This document shows, piece by piece, positions 1-6,556 of a stretch of 14,774 nt of DNA. This stretch comes from JBLYYQ01 sp048550035. Its GTDB lineage: Bacteria > Nitrospinota_A > UBA7883 > JBLYYQ01. The stretch is from the NCBI GenBank assembly GCA_048550035.1, contig JBLYYQ010000105.1, forward strand, positions 1-14,774. The letters run 5' to 3'. Each line of letters begins with the position of its first letter. The first letter of the stretch is position 1. The notes beneath the pieces are model-generated. The model saw nothing but the letters and a program-made list of their open reading frames with translations. It was not told the origin of the DNA and did not search any database. Both the position numbers and the translations under genes were made by a program.

Positions 1-2
1 CC

Positions 3-326
3 ACCTTTTTAGTCGAAAAAAATGGTAAGCCGCTCGGATATATGCGTCCAGAAATAAAAATTCACTTTAAGAACTCATTGTCAGGTGAAAGGAGCAGTCA
101 ATATACCTCAGAGGTCTCTATTCGCAACTCATATAAAGAAGATCTATATCTAATTCTATCATCTTATAACGATGATGAATCAGGCACATTTAAGGTGTTA
201 ATCAATCCATTGGTAAAATGGATCTGGTTAGGGGGAGTCGTAATGACAATCGGAGGGTTGATCGCGTTAATACCAACGAAGCCTCTGACAATTAACAGTA
301 TAATAAAAGAGTCCAATATTAGTTAA
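3..326 (+). CDS. ccmF: CcmF, cytochrome c-type biogenesis protein (C-terminal fragment)
   Basis: Partial gene cut by the window start; the frame is open from base 3 and the first in-frame ATG (base 42) is internal. The fragment ends with a short periplasmic-type stretch, then NPLVKWIWLGG and a hydrophobic segment (GGVVMTIGGLIALIP), followed by a short tail. This P-x-V-x-WIW-x-G motif plus last transmembrane helix, preceded by a 'G..LG.M.PE' strand, is the typical end of CcmF. CcmF is the membrane heme lyase subunit of System I cytochrome c maturation and works with CcmH/CcmI to attach heme to apocytochrome CXXCH motifs on the periplasmic side. No other ccm gene follows within the window, except possibly the CcmI-like zinc-ribbon gene at 6099-6482. 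CcmF and NrfE/CcsA-like relatives cannot be fully separated from about 107 residues, but CcmF fits best. Confidence 0.8.
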   Translation, partial: TFLVEKNGKPLGYMRPEIKIHFKNSLSGERSSQYTSEVSIRNSYKEDLYLILSSYNDDESGTFKVLINPLVKWIWLGGVVMTIGGLIALIPTKPLTINSIIKESNIS

Positions 327-353
327 CATTTCATTGATAATCTGAAAAATATC

Positions 354-381
354 CAATATTTTGCTTCAATATTGTTATACT
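354..381 (+). promoter_or_regulatory. Candidate extended -10 promoter of the aldolase gene, with overlapping inverted repeat
   Basis: TG-T-TATACT at 373-381 is an extended -10 element, which would place the start of transcription near 388, about 30 bases before the ATG at 419. No convincing -35 hexamer lies 16-18 bases upstream. The 7-base inverted repeat CAATATT (354-360) / AATATTG (368-374) overlaps the TG element. It could be an operator or simply a weak AT-rich hairpin after ccmF. Confidence 0.35.
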
Positions 382-418
382 AAACTATTAAAATATATTA
401 GCTGATTTATGAGGAAAA

Positions 419-1840
419 ATGAAAGCGACAACTATAGCCGAGATTAAAGAATTAGTAGGAAATTCTGTTTCTATTAGTGATACCACCGTAACGGTCAATG
501 ATGAGAATCATTTCATCGAAAAGAGCTTAGATAACCTTATATATAATGGGGTCTTCGCAGACTCATATGAGGTCCGAGGATTTTCTAGGTGGCTAATAAA
601 GGCTGTCGGTTTAAAGTTAGGAGTTTTTTCTGCATCGATCCAAGGTTTGTACGAAGAGATCGGTTCTGGTTCAATAAGTGGCTACACGGTTCCAGCTATA
701 AATATTCGTGGGTTGACTTATGATTTTGCCGCCACAATTTTTCGATCAGCAAAGAAAATCAATGCAGGTGGATTCATATTCGAAATCGCCAAATCTGAAA
801 TTGAATATACTTTTCAACGCCCGTCAGAATTTACCACTATCATCATTGCCGCTGCTATTAAAGAGCGATATCGTGGTCCAGTCTTTGTGCAAGGTGATCA
901 CTTTCAGGTCAATCTCAAAAAATATAAAGCTGATAAAGAGAGCGAAATTCAGGCAATCAAAGATCTCATTAGAGAAGCAATTGCAGGTGGTTTTTACAAT
1001 ATCGATATCGATACCTCAACTTTAGTCGATCTGTCAGAGCCAACATTAGATGCGCAGCAAAAATTAAACTATGAAGAAGCAGCAAAGCTTACAAGCTTCC
1101 TACGTAGTATTGAACCTGACGGTATTAGCATCTCGATAGGAGGTGAGATTGGGGAAGTCGGTGAGCAAAACTCGACAGTAGAAGAACTAGATGCTTATAT
1201 GCAAGGGTATAATAAGACACTAGCCACCCTTGGAGATCATACCGGAATATCGAAAGTCTCTGTTCAGACCGGCACTTCACATGGAGGAGTCCCACTTCCT
1301 GATGGCTCAATTGCAGAAGTTGCACTAGACTTTGAAACATTAAATAAGCTTGGACATTTAGCTAAAACAAAGTATGGGATTTCAGGGGCAGTTCAACATG
1401 GAGCATCAACTCTACCTGATGAACTTTTTCATAAGTTTCCAACTATGAATACCAGCGAAATCCATCTTGCAACTGGATTTCAAAATATTATTTATGATTC
1501 CAGTAACTTCCCATCTGATATTAGAGATCAGATCTACGCTAAGTTAAAAACTAAATTTGCAGCTGAGAAAAAAGAAGGTCAGACTGATGAGCAGTTTATA
1601 TACAAAACAAGAAAAAAAGGGTTCGGATTAGCAAAAGAACTGCTCTGGACTTTACCTTACTCTATGAGAGCCAAAATCCAAGGAGAGCTTGAGGAAAAAT
1701 TAGATTTTATATTCAAACAGTTAAATATCGCAAACAGCTATGATGATGTAATCAAAGCTGTTACCGATAAACCTATAGAGCCAAATTTAGAAGAAGAAAT
1801 TAATTCTGCTAAAGGCTTTACTCCACCTGAACATCTATAG
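419..1840 (+). CDS. Class II fructose-bisphosphate aldolase family protein, long divergent form
   Basis: 473 residues with the class II (zinc-dependent) aldolase signature order: VPAINIRG (91-98), VFVQGDH (155-161), YNIDIDTS (193-200), GGEIGEVGEQ (241-250), VQTGTSHGG (282-290), AVQHGAS (324-330). By family comparison D160 is the catalytic acid and H161, H288 and H327 are the likely zinc ligands, with E243 in the second-site loop. Members of this family reversibly condense dihydroxyacetone phosphate with an aldehyde, usually glyceraldehyde 3-phosphate to fructose 1,6-bisphosphate. The protein exceeds typical FbaA/Fba lengths (about 285-360) because of a roughly 70-residue N-terminal lead and about 110 extra C-terminal residues (from about 365). 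Substrate is therefore less certain than fold; a glycolytic/gluconeogenic aldolase is the default. GAGGA six bases before the ATG supports the start. It is a single-gene unit, convergent with the CobA-HemD gene. Confidence 0.75.
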   Translation: MKATTIAEIKELVGNSVSISDTTVTVNDENHFIEKSLDNLIYNGVFADSYEVRGFSRWLIKAVGLKLGVFSASIQGLYEEIGSGSISGYTVPAINIRGLTYDFAATIFRSAKKINAGGFIFEIAKSEIEYTFQRPSEFTTIIIAAAIKERYRGPVFVQGDHFQVNLKKYKADKESEIQAIKDLIREAIAGGFYNIDIDTSTLVDLSEPTLDAQQKLNYEEAAKLTSFLRSIEPDGISISIGGEIGEVGEQNSTVEELDAYMQGYNKTLATLGDHTGISKVSVQTGTSHGGVPLPDGSIAEVALDFETLNKLGHLAKTKYGISGAVQHGASTLPDELFHKFPTMNTSEIHLATGFQNIIYDSSNFPSDIRDQIYAKLKTKFAAEKKEGQTDEQFIYKTRKKGFGLAKELLWTLPYSMRAKIQGELEEKLDFIFKQLNIANSYDDVIKAVTDKPIEPNLEEEINSAKGFTPPEHL

Positions 1841-1858
1841 AAATATTAAAATTGGCTA

Positions 1859-1899
1859 CTTAAACTGTTGCAGGAAATTATCCTTAGCAGCAGTTTAAG
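1859..1899. terminator. Hairpin between convergent genes (probable bidirectional terminator)
   Basis: CTTAAACTGTTGC (1859-1871) pairs with GCAGCAGTTTAAG (1887-1899), 13 positions with one G-T pair. The loop contains a further AGGA/TCCT pairing. The 3' arm covers the stop codon (1895-1897) of the minus-strand gene. On the minus strand the hairpin is followed by a T-rich stretch (CAATTTTAATATTT); on the plus strand no T run follows, so termination is better supported for the minus strand. Confidence 0.55.
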
Positions 1900-3430
1900 G
1901 GTTGCAATAGCTTGCTTTAATCTTGTCGACTAGCCCTTCTATAGTAAATTGATCAGCCTCAATGTCAGGTTTGATCCCAAACTTATTAGCTGTAGAGGAA
2001 GTTATCGGTCCAATTGATGCGACCTTGACACTCTTTAATATCTCAACTGCTTGCTCTTCATTGTCCCACATTTTGATAAAGTTGGTGACAGTAGATGAAG
2101 AGGTAAATGTTACAAGTTCGATTTCATTATTTGAGAAAAGCTCTTTAATATCTTCTTTACCTCCTGATGGAAGAATAGTCTCATAGATAGGAGCAACAGT
2201 AACCTCTCCTTTGAGTTTAGTTAACATATCAGGCAAAATGTCTCTTGCAACGGCTGCTCTTGGTATCAAAAATGAACTCCCTTCAATCGTATACTTTGCT
2301 TGTAGCGCTTCTATGATCCTCTCTGCCCTATACTCATCAGGAATCAAATCTACAGTTAGTCCAAGCTTATATAGTTCATCAGCAGTTTTAGGTCCAATCG
2401 CGCAGAGTATTTTATCTGCCAAAATTCTAATATCTAACCCTAAGCTTCTCACTCTTTTAAGAAAATATTTAACACCATTGGCTGATGTAAATATAACAAA
2501 ATCGAACTCTTTCATATTAGCAACTGCATCATCAAAGATCTTATACGATTGAAGCTCAGTAGTAGCAATAGTAGGGAATTCAATCGCCTCTGCACCAAGG
2601 TTAGTTAACAACATCGCAAATTCTGATGATTGCTCTCTAGCTCTTGTAACAATAATTTTTTTGCCGAAAAGCAACCGCGATTCATACCAGTCAAGCTTCT
2701 CCTTGAGTGAAACCACATGCCCTACAATAATAATAGCAGGAGGCTTAATGTTTGCACTATTTGCAATCTCAACAATATTATTTAGCGTACCTGTTATAGT
2801 TTGTTGATATGGCAAAGTTGCCCATCTAACAATTGCAACCGGAGTATCCCCATCTAACCCTTCCTTCATAAGATTGTTGCATATTATAGGAAGGTTTTTA
2901 ATCCCCATATAGAATACAAGTGTGGTAGCTGACGATGCAAGCGCTCCCCAATTGATAGAAGATTTCGCTTTTGTTGGATCTTCATGACCTGTGACTAAAG
3001 TTAATGTAGTATTAAAATCACGATGCGTAAGTGGTATTCCGCTATATGATGTAGCACCACTTGCCGCAGTCACACCCGGTACGACTTCAAATCGGCATCC
3101 AGCTTTGACAAGCTCTTCAACCTCTTCAGCTCCTCGCCCAAAGATATAAGGATCGCCCCCTTTTAAGCGTACAATTTTTTTGCCAGCCAGACATTCATCT
3201 ATAAGAATCTTATTGATCTCATCTTGACTCTTGCTATGTGCGCCACCTTGTTTGCCAACATAAAGAATTTCAGTAGTAGTGGAGGCAAACTCTAATAGTT
3301 TAGGATGTGCAAGATAATCGCGAACAATAAGATCAGCCTCAGCAATTAGACGCTTACCTTTAACTGTTATCAGTTCATAGTCACCAGGACCAGCACCAAC
3401 AAGATAGACAATTCCCTCTTTTTGTTTCAT
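1895..3430 (-). CDS. cobA-hemD: Uroporphyrinogen-III C-methyltransferase / uroporphyrinogen-III synthase fusion
   Basis: 511 residues. Residues 1-245 are a SUMT/CobA methyltransferase: VGAGPGD (11-17), RLKGGDPYIFGRG (88-100), VPGVTAASGA (117-126), PLTHR (133-137). Residues about 256-511 are HemD: VTRAREQ (261-267), FTSANGV (314-320), AIGPKTA (344-350), TFTSSS (441-446), SIGPITSSTA (472-481). HemD cyclises and inverts ring D of hydroxymethylbilane to uroporphyrinogen III; SUMT methylates it twice with SAM to precorrin-2, feeding siroheme or cobalamin. The fusion is a known arrangement in deltaproteobacteria and Gram-positives. The frame stays open upstream to 3505, but those extra 25 codons lie inside the RNase P RNA; the ATG at 3430 begins the family's usual N-terminus (KEGIVYLVGAGPGD) and is preferred. 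The ribosome site is weak (GGA about 7 bases upstream). No hemC or cysG partner is adjacent. Confidence 0.93.
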   Translation of the reverse strand: MKQKEGIVYLVGAGPGDYELITVKGKRLIAEADLIVRDYLAHPKLLEFASTTTEILYVGKQGGAHSKSQDEINKILIDECLAGKKIVRLKGGDPYIFGRGAEEVEELVKAGCRFEVVPGVTAASGATSYSGIPLTHRDFNTTLTLVTGHEDPTKAKSSINWGALASSATTLVFYMGIKNLPIICNNLMKEGLDGDTPVAIVRWATLPYQQTITGTLNNIVEIANSANIKPPAIIIVGHVVSLKEKLDWYESRLLFGKKIIVTRAREQSSEFAMLLTNLGAEAIEFPTIATTELQSYKIFDDAVANMKEFDFVIFTSANGVKYFLKRVRSLGLDIRILADKILCAIGPKTADELYKLGLTVDLIPDEYRAERIIEALQAKYTIEGSSFLIPRAAVARDILPDMLTKLKGEVTVAPIYETILPSGGKEDIKELFSNNEIELVTFTSSSTVTNFIKMWDNEEQAVEILKSVKVASIGPITSSTANKFGIKPDIEADQFTIEGLVDKIKASYCNP

Positions 3431-3438
3431 ATATATCC

Positions 3439-3457
3439 AAAAAAATAAAAGATCGAC
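3439..3457 (-). terminator. T-rich tract after the rnpB P1 helix, just before cobA-hemD
   Basis: On the minus strand P1 ends in GATCTTTT and continues ATTTTTTTGG, so the closing helix of rnpB is followed by an almost unbroken T tract that ends 8 bases before the cobA-hemD start codon. It resembles an intrinsic terminator whose stem is P1 itself. If it works, cobA-hemD is expressed by read-through or from its own unseen promoter. Confidence 0.4.
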
Positions 3458-3835
3458 GGTAAGCCGGATTCTGTAAGTTAGGATTGCTCCTAACCTGACG
3501 ATCATTCATCTAGACTAACCATTGCTAGTTAGTTCCAGCAGTCTACCCAGAAGCTGTAAGCGAGCAGCTTACTAAATAAGACCAAAGTCTCATTTAAGCT
3601 TCCCTATTTAACCTTGCTCCTAGCGGGGCTTGCCAAGCCGACAATGTCACCACTGCCGCTGGTGAGCTCTTACCTCACCGTTTCACCCTTACCTTTATAA
3701 AAAGGCGGTTTACTTTCTGCTGCGCTTTCCCTAAGGTTACCCCCGCTTGCTGTTAGCAAGCGCTATTGCTCTTTGGAGTCCGGACTTTCCTCTGATAAAT
3801 CTTGCAATATACCAGCGATCGTCTGTCGATCTTTT
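3447..3835 (-). ncRNA. rnpB: RNase P RNA (bacterial class A)
   Basis: Minus-strand RNA of about 389 nt, the catalytic subunit of RNase P, which cleaves 5' leaders from pre-tRNAs. The ends pair as helix P1: AAAAGATCGAC near 3835-3825 with GTCGATCTTTT near 3457-3447. Conserved elements in order: GAGGAAAGTCCGGACTCC (3792-3775), CAGAAAGTAAACCGCC (about 3721-3706), GGGTGAAACGGTG followed by GGTAAGAGCTCACC (about 3692-3660), a CCCCGCTAGGAGCAAGG-to-AAATAGGGA stretch (about 3630-3600), and AGAATCCGGCTTAC (3472-3459). It sits 15 bases after a coiled-coil zinc-ribbon gene and its 3' end is 16 bases before the cobA-hemD ATG. The U-rich tract after P1 (3450-3439) could act as a terminator or processing site. 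Exact ends are inferred from P1 pairing. Confidence 0.96.
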
Positions 3836-3850
3836 ATCAAAATCAATTAA

Positions 3851-4582
3851 CTATTTATCTGCTACCTCTTCTTTTGCTTCCTCGTTATAATAAATGTAAC
3901 GATTACAATGCGGACAACGGTAAGGCTCGGTTGCGCTCATTACATCGTAAAACATCTGCTGCGTAATGATCTGAAAGCAAGCTTGGCATTCCCTCTTCAC
4001 TACCATCGCTATTCCTACTCCATTGCGGGCTGATGAGATCTTTTCATAATGCTTAAAAATTTCATTATCAATCGCTTGCACAATCTCTGAGCGTCTATTT
4101 TTTAATATCTCAAGCTCTGATTCTAACTCTTTGCTTAGCAGTTCTTTCTCTTTTTTGAGCTTATTAAACTTCTCCTCTTCAACTTTAACTAGAGATTCTA
4201 ACTCTTTATTGCCCCCACTTCGTAATTCGGTAGCCTCCATCAACTGTAGCTGCTCATCTTCTAACTTAGCGATCTGCTTCTCATAACCTTCAAGCTCTCT
4301 TAATATAGCTCGATATTCAACATTCGTCTTGATCTGGAGAAGTTTCTTTTTGTCGGCTGCAATCTTCGCTTTGAGCGACTCTACATCCAGCTCTAAGCTA
4401 CGCTGCAGTGAGATCTCTTCTGTCTGTTTGAGTATGAAATCTGCAAGATTCTTCTTCGCAGTATCTAAATTTCCCTGTAGATTCGCTACCTCCATAGGGA
4501 TTTTGGCTAACAATGCAGACTTCCTTGAAATGTCAGCGTCTAATTTTTGAGTCTCAATTAAGCTTGCTATATTACGATCCAT
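3851..4582 (-). CDS. Coiled-coil C4-type zinc-ribbon protein (zf-RING_7 / CdsZ-like family)
   Basis: 243 residues. Residues about 1-185 are highly charged heptad-rich coiled coil with the family landmark KTNVEYRAILRELE (85-98). Residues 190-235 form a C4 zinc ribbon: C199-x2-C202 and C223-x2-C226 (RCPHC). This architecture matches the family that includes Helicobacter HP0958 and Chlamydia CdsZ. Those proteins have been tied to RNA binding, flagellar/RpoN regulation or secretion chaperoning, but the role in most bacteria is unknown. The start is well defined: AGGGG sits a few bases before the ATG, and a consensus promoter lies just upstream. The gene runs into rnpB 15 bases after its stop. Co-location of this family with rnpB is, to my knowledge, recurrent in several phyla and hints at an RNA-related job; that is inference. 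Confidence 0.85.
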   Translation of the reverse strand: MDRNIASLIETQKLDADISRKSALLAKIPMEVANLQGNLDTAKKNLADFILKQTEEISLQRSLELDVESLKAKIAADKKKLLQIKTNVEYRAILRELEGYEKQIAKLEDEQLQLMEATELRSGGNKELESLVKVEEEKFNKLKKEKELLSKELESELEILKNRRSEIVQAIDNEIFKHYEKISSARNGVGIAMVVKRECQACFQIITQQMFYDVMSATEPYRCPHCNRYIYYNEEAKEEVADK

Positions 4583-4617
4583 AATCCCCTAATTTTCTTT
4601 TATCGTTTGGCTTATTA

Positions 4618-4646
4618 ATAATATTGAAATTTGTTCTTGATGTCAA
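4618..4646 (-). promoter_or_regulatory. Sigma70-type promoter for the zinc-ribbon gene / rnpB / cobA-hemD block
   Basis: On the minus strand TTGACA (4646-4641) is a perfect -35 hexamer. It is separated by exactly 17 bases from TATTAT (4623-4618), a one-mismatch -10. The predicted start near 4611 gives a leader of about 28 bases to the ATG at 4582. It lies downstream of the tRNA-Leu gene, so it probably serves the zinc-ribbon gene and, by read-through, rnpB. Confidence 0.75.
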
Positions 4647-4695
4647 AGCAACTTAATTTTTATACTTTTTGATAATAAGCTTTACCCTAAATAAT

Positions 4696-4782
4696 TGGTG
4701 CCGAGGGGGGGAGTTGAACCCCCACAAGCTTTCACTTACATGACCCTGAATCATGCGCGTCTACCAATTTCGCCACCCCGGC
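4696..4782 (-). tRNA. tRNA-Leu (anticodon CAG)
   Basis: An 87-nt cloverleaf on the minus strand. The acceptor stem GCCGGGG pairs with CCTCGGC (one G-T pair), followed by discriminator A and an encoded CCA (4698-4696). The anticodon stem CATGA/TCATG encloses loop TTCAGGG, giving anticodon CAG, which reads CUG. A long variable arm (GTGAAAGCTTG region) and a T arm of GGGGG-TTCAACT-CCCCC are typical of a class II leucine tRNA. It is transcribed in the same direction as the zinc-ribbon gene and rnpB. Confidence 0.95.
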
Positions 4783-4891
4783 AACCATTATCTATCTATG
4801 CCGATAGTAAAAAACTCTCTCTTTAACTTTGACCAAAATACAACTTTCAGAGGTAAATTGCTATGCTTTTACTCATCTAGCTGAAAATATA

Positions 4892-4920
4892 GGTCAACTT
4901 AACTTAAACTTTGCTATTAT
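4892..4920 (+). promoter_or_regulatory. Candidate extended -10 promoter of the CRP-family gene
   Basis: TG-C-TATTAT at 4912-4920 is an extended -10 element; the -35 region (about 4892-4898) matches poorly. Predicted initiation near 4927 is only a few bases before the preferred ATG at 4931, so the message would be almost leaderless. No Shine-Dalgarno sequence precedes that ATG, which agrees but does not prove it. Confidence 0.35.
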
Positions 4921-4930
4921 ACTATCTAAG

Positions 4931-5599
4931 ATGAGCAAAACTCTGACACATGTTAAAATCTTTGATCAAATTTCGATATTTGATCAGGGGTTGATTAAGA
5001 AGAAATCTACCATTGTTAGTCTTAAAAAAGGGACTCCTCTACTGTATCGAGAGGAGAGTGCAAACTATATATTTGTGATTGAGTCTGGAATGTTACAAGT
5101 ATCAATAGACAGTAAGAGTGGTAAAGAAATTATCGTATATAAATTGCTAGAAGGTGATATTGTAGGAGAACTCAATCTCTTCTCCAATAAAGAGCGGACT
5201 GCAACTGCAATTGCACTCAACGATTCAAAATTAATCAAAATATCTAATACCGATTTCATAGAGTTTATGAGAACTTTCCCACAGATTGGACTTAATCTTA
5301 CTAATGTTCTGATCGAACGGTTAATAAGCGCAAATCGAACTATTGAGCGATTAGGAGCAATGGATGCAACAGATCGAGTAGCTGATTTTATCTATTCACT
5401 AGCGAAGATTGAAGGAAAAGAGCAAGATGATTATTTCCATATTCAAAAGCGTCCAACCTATATTAACATCTCACAAGAACTTGCGATATCTGAGAAGACT
5501 GTATTTCGAGTTTTTAAAGCATTAGAAGCTGATGGTAAAATCGAGATGATTGGAAGAGAGTTAAAAGTATACAAATCTATTATGGATGATGAGTCATGA
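4931..5599 (+). CDS. CRP/FNR-family transcriptional regulator
   Basis: 222 residues from the ATG at 4931. Residues about 5-125 form a cyclic-nucleotide-binding-like beta-roll with a phosphate-binding-cassette motif: GE (79-80), LNLFS, then ERTATA (88-93), like the GE...RSA of CRP. A long dimerisation helix covers about 118-145 (LTNVLIERLISANRTIERL). A Crp-type winged helix follows, with INISQELAISEKTVFRVFKAL (178-198) as the helix-turn-helix. No N-terminal cysteine cluster is present, so it is not an FNR-type iron-sulfur sensor; cyclic-nucleotide binding is possible but unproven. The frame extends upstream to a TTG at 4829, but those 34 residues do not look like the family N-terminus and a likely promoter lies within them. 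Its stop overlaps the next ATG (ATGA), so the lipoprotein gene is probably co-translated. Target genes are unknown. Confidence 0.85.
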   Translation: MSKTLTHVKIFDQISIFDQGLIKKKSTIVSLKKGTPLLYREESANYIFVIESGMLQVSIDSKSGKEIIVYKLLEGDIVGELNLFSNKERTATAIALNDSKLIKISNTDFIEFMRTFPQIGLNLTNVLIERLISANRTIERLGAMDATDRVADFIYSLAKIEGKEQDDYFHIQKRPTYINISQELAISEKTVFRVFKALEADGKIEMIGRELKVYKSIMDDES

Positions 5600-6048
5600 A
5601 AGTTGCTAGCGTTGTAATCATTGCTATGATTGGGCTATTTGCTTTAGCATGCGACAAAAAAAGTACTGCCCAACCCAAACCTTCCGCCCCTAAAACAATT
5701 GCCGCTAAAAAGGTGACAACAGCTCAGGCTAGCCTTGAGGATCCTATCTTGCAACTTATCCCTCCTAGCTTCATACTAAAAGATGTTTCAAACAGTCTGG
5801 GTAGTACTATCAGATATACTTTTACAGCTTCAATGCCACTAAAAGAGGCTCAAGATCTACTATCCAAAAATATGAAAAAGCATGGGTTTCAACTAGAGGC
5901 AGGTCAATCTGAAAAGGATGTAAATAAAGTTCTAATCTGGGGCAAAGGAGGCATCTTTCTTATTGGCATCTTTACAGATCGTAAAGGGAAAGATCTCTCC
6001 ATTATGTTAACTAAAGTTAATAAAAAAGAGGCTCAAAACAGGATTTAG
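5596..6048 (+). CDS. Small lipoprotein of unknown function
   Basis: 150 residues. A short basic start and hydrophobic core lead to the lipobox FALAC (cysteine at 19), so it should be lipid-modified and cleaved by signal peptidase II. The mature protein would begin CDKK; Asp at +2 is the inner-membrane retention signal in enterobacteria, though that rule varies between phyla. A Pro/Ala/Lys-rich linker (about 25-45) precedes a compact domain (about 50-145) with alternating strands and a helix (PLKEAQDLLSKNMKKHGF). I do not recognise this domain. The start overlaps the end of the CRP-family gene by four bases (ATGA), indicating translational coupling, so it may be a cell-envelope partner or target of that regulator. 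It is followed by a convergent gene. Confidence 0.75.
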   Translation: MKVASVVIIAMIGLFALACDKKSTAQPKPSAPKTIAAKKVTTAQASLEDPILQLIPPSFILKDVSNSLGSTIRYTFTASMPLKEAQDLLSKNMKKHGFQLEAGQSEKDVNKVLIWGKGGIFLIGIFTDRKGKDLSIMLTKVNKKEAQNRI

Positions 6049-6098
6049 ATTACTTAAATTAGCAAAATCTAATATAAATCAGTGCCATTGAAGTAAGT

Positions 6099-6482
6099 TT
6101 AATTATTAATTGCAAGTCCACAAGATGAGCAGAATTTATGATCTAGACCTACTTTTGCACCGCAATCAGTGCAGTAATTAGCATTGACAGGGCTATTATC
6201 AATCAGATGTTGACAAGACTGTTTGACAGATTCAACAGCAAGTTTTGCATCATTAGTTAAGTTATCTTTCAGATCAATATAATCACTCTTTACCACCTTG
6301 CCTGATAAGTAGTCATATTCAAGATCAAAGATTGATCGGTTTAATATCTCAAGATCATATAGGTCTGTTTCACATCGGTCAGCAATATTGCTTCTTTTTA
6401 AACCACCCTGATCTTTAAAGATAGGATAACTGATTATAAAAAGAATAATCGCTAAAACTAGTAGCTCTAAAAATAGAATCAT
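6099..6482 (-). CDS. Membrane-anchored double-CxxC zinc-ribbon protein, CcmI-like N-terminus
   Basis: 127 residues from the ATG at 6482; one codon upstream is a TTG. An N-terminal transmembrane helix (about 2-21) is followed by a helical region with LEILNRSIFDLEYDYLSGKV (44-63) and SDYIDLKDNL (66-75). That recalls the 'L.DLEFDY.TGKLSEEDY..L' segment after the membrane anchor of CcmI-type cytochrome c biogenesis proteins. A C-terminal zinc ribbon follows: C104-x2-C107 and C118-x2-C121 (YCTDCG...FCSSCG). Proteins of this shape occur in cytochrome c maturation loci of deltaproteobacteria, and ccmF ends at the left edge of this window, but about 5.8 kb and several genes separate them. Function is inferred only; a generic membrane zinc-ribbon protein is the safe call. 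No ribosome site is evident. It is divergent from tsaD. Confidence 0.65.
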   Translation of the reverse strand: MILFLELLVLAIILFIISYPIFKDQGGLKRSNIADRCETDLYDLEILNRSIFDLEYDYLSGKVVKSDYIDLKDNLTNDAKLAVESVKQSCQHLIDNSPVNANYCTDCGAKVGLDHKFCSSCGLAINN

Positions 6483-6556
6483 CAAAATTTCAATAAAATT
6501 TAAACTATAACAAAGTTAACCTTATAAGTAAACGGATAAAACTGTATGATAGTAGT

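Noticed and set aside
1125..1340. Minus-strand open frame within the aldolase gene
   Set aside because: It lies fully opposite a well-supported gene, has low-complexity composition and no recognisable domain; a shadow frame.
1962..2552. Two plus-strand open frames opposite cobA-hemD
   Set aside because: They mirror a confidently assigned protein on the other strand and show no motif of their own.
3431..3450. Possible cobalamin riboswitch in front of the cobA-hemD fusion
   Set aside because: The whole upstream region is RNase P RNA, and no B12-box sequence is visible.
4829..4930. Upstream TTG start for the CRP-family gene giving 34 extra residues
   Set aside because: The extra residues do not resemble the family N-terminus, no ribosome site precedes the TTG, and a likely extended -10 promoter lies inside the stretch. 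The ATG at 4931 is preferred.
4961..4990. TTTGATCAAA palindrome and TTTGATCA repeat near the start of the CRP-family gene, resembling an FNR/CRP operator
   Set aside because: It lies inside the coding sequence and is explained by the repeated residues IFDQ.SIFDQ; no symmetrical TTGAT-N4-ATCAA site is formed.
6045..6072. TTAGATT/AATCTAA hairpin between the lipoprotein and the zinc-ribbon gene
   Set aside because: It is only 7 A-T-dominated pairs with a 14-base loop and no T run; too weak to call a terminator.
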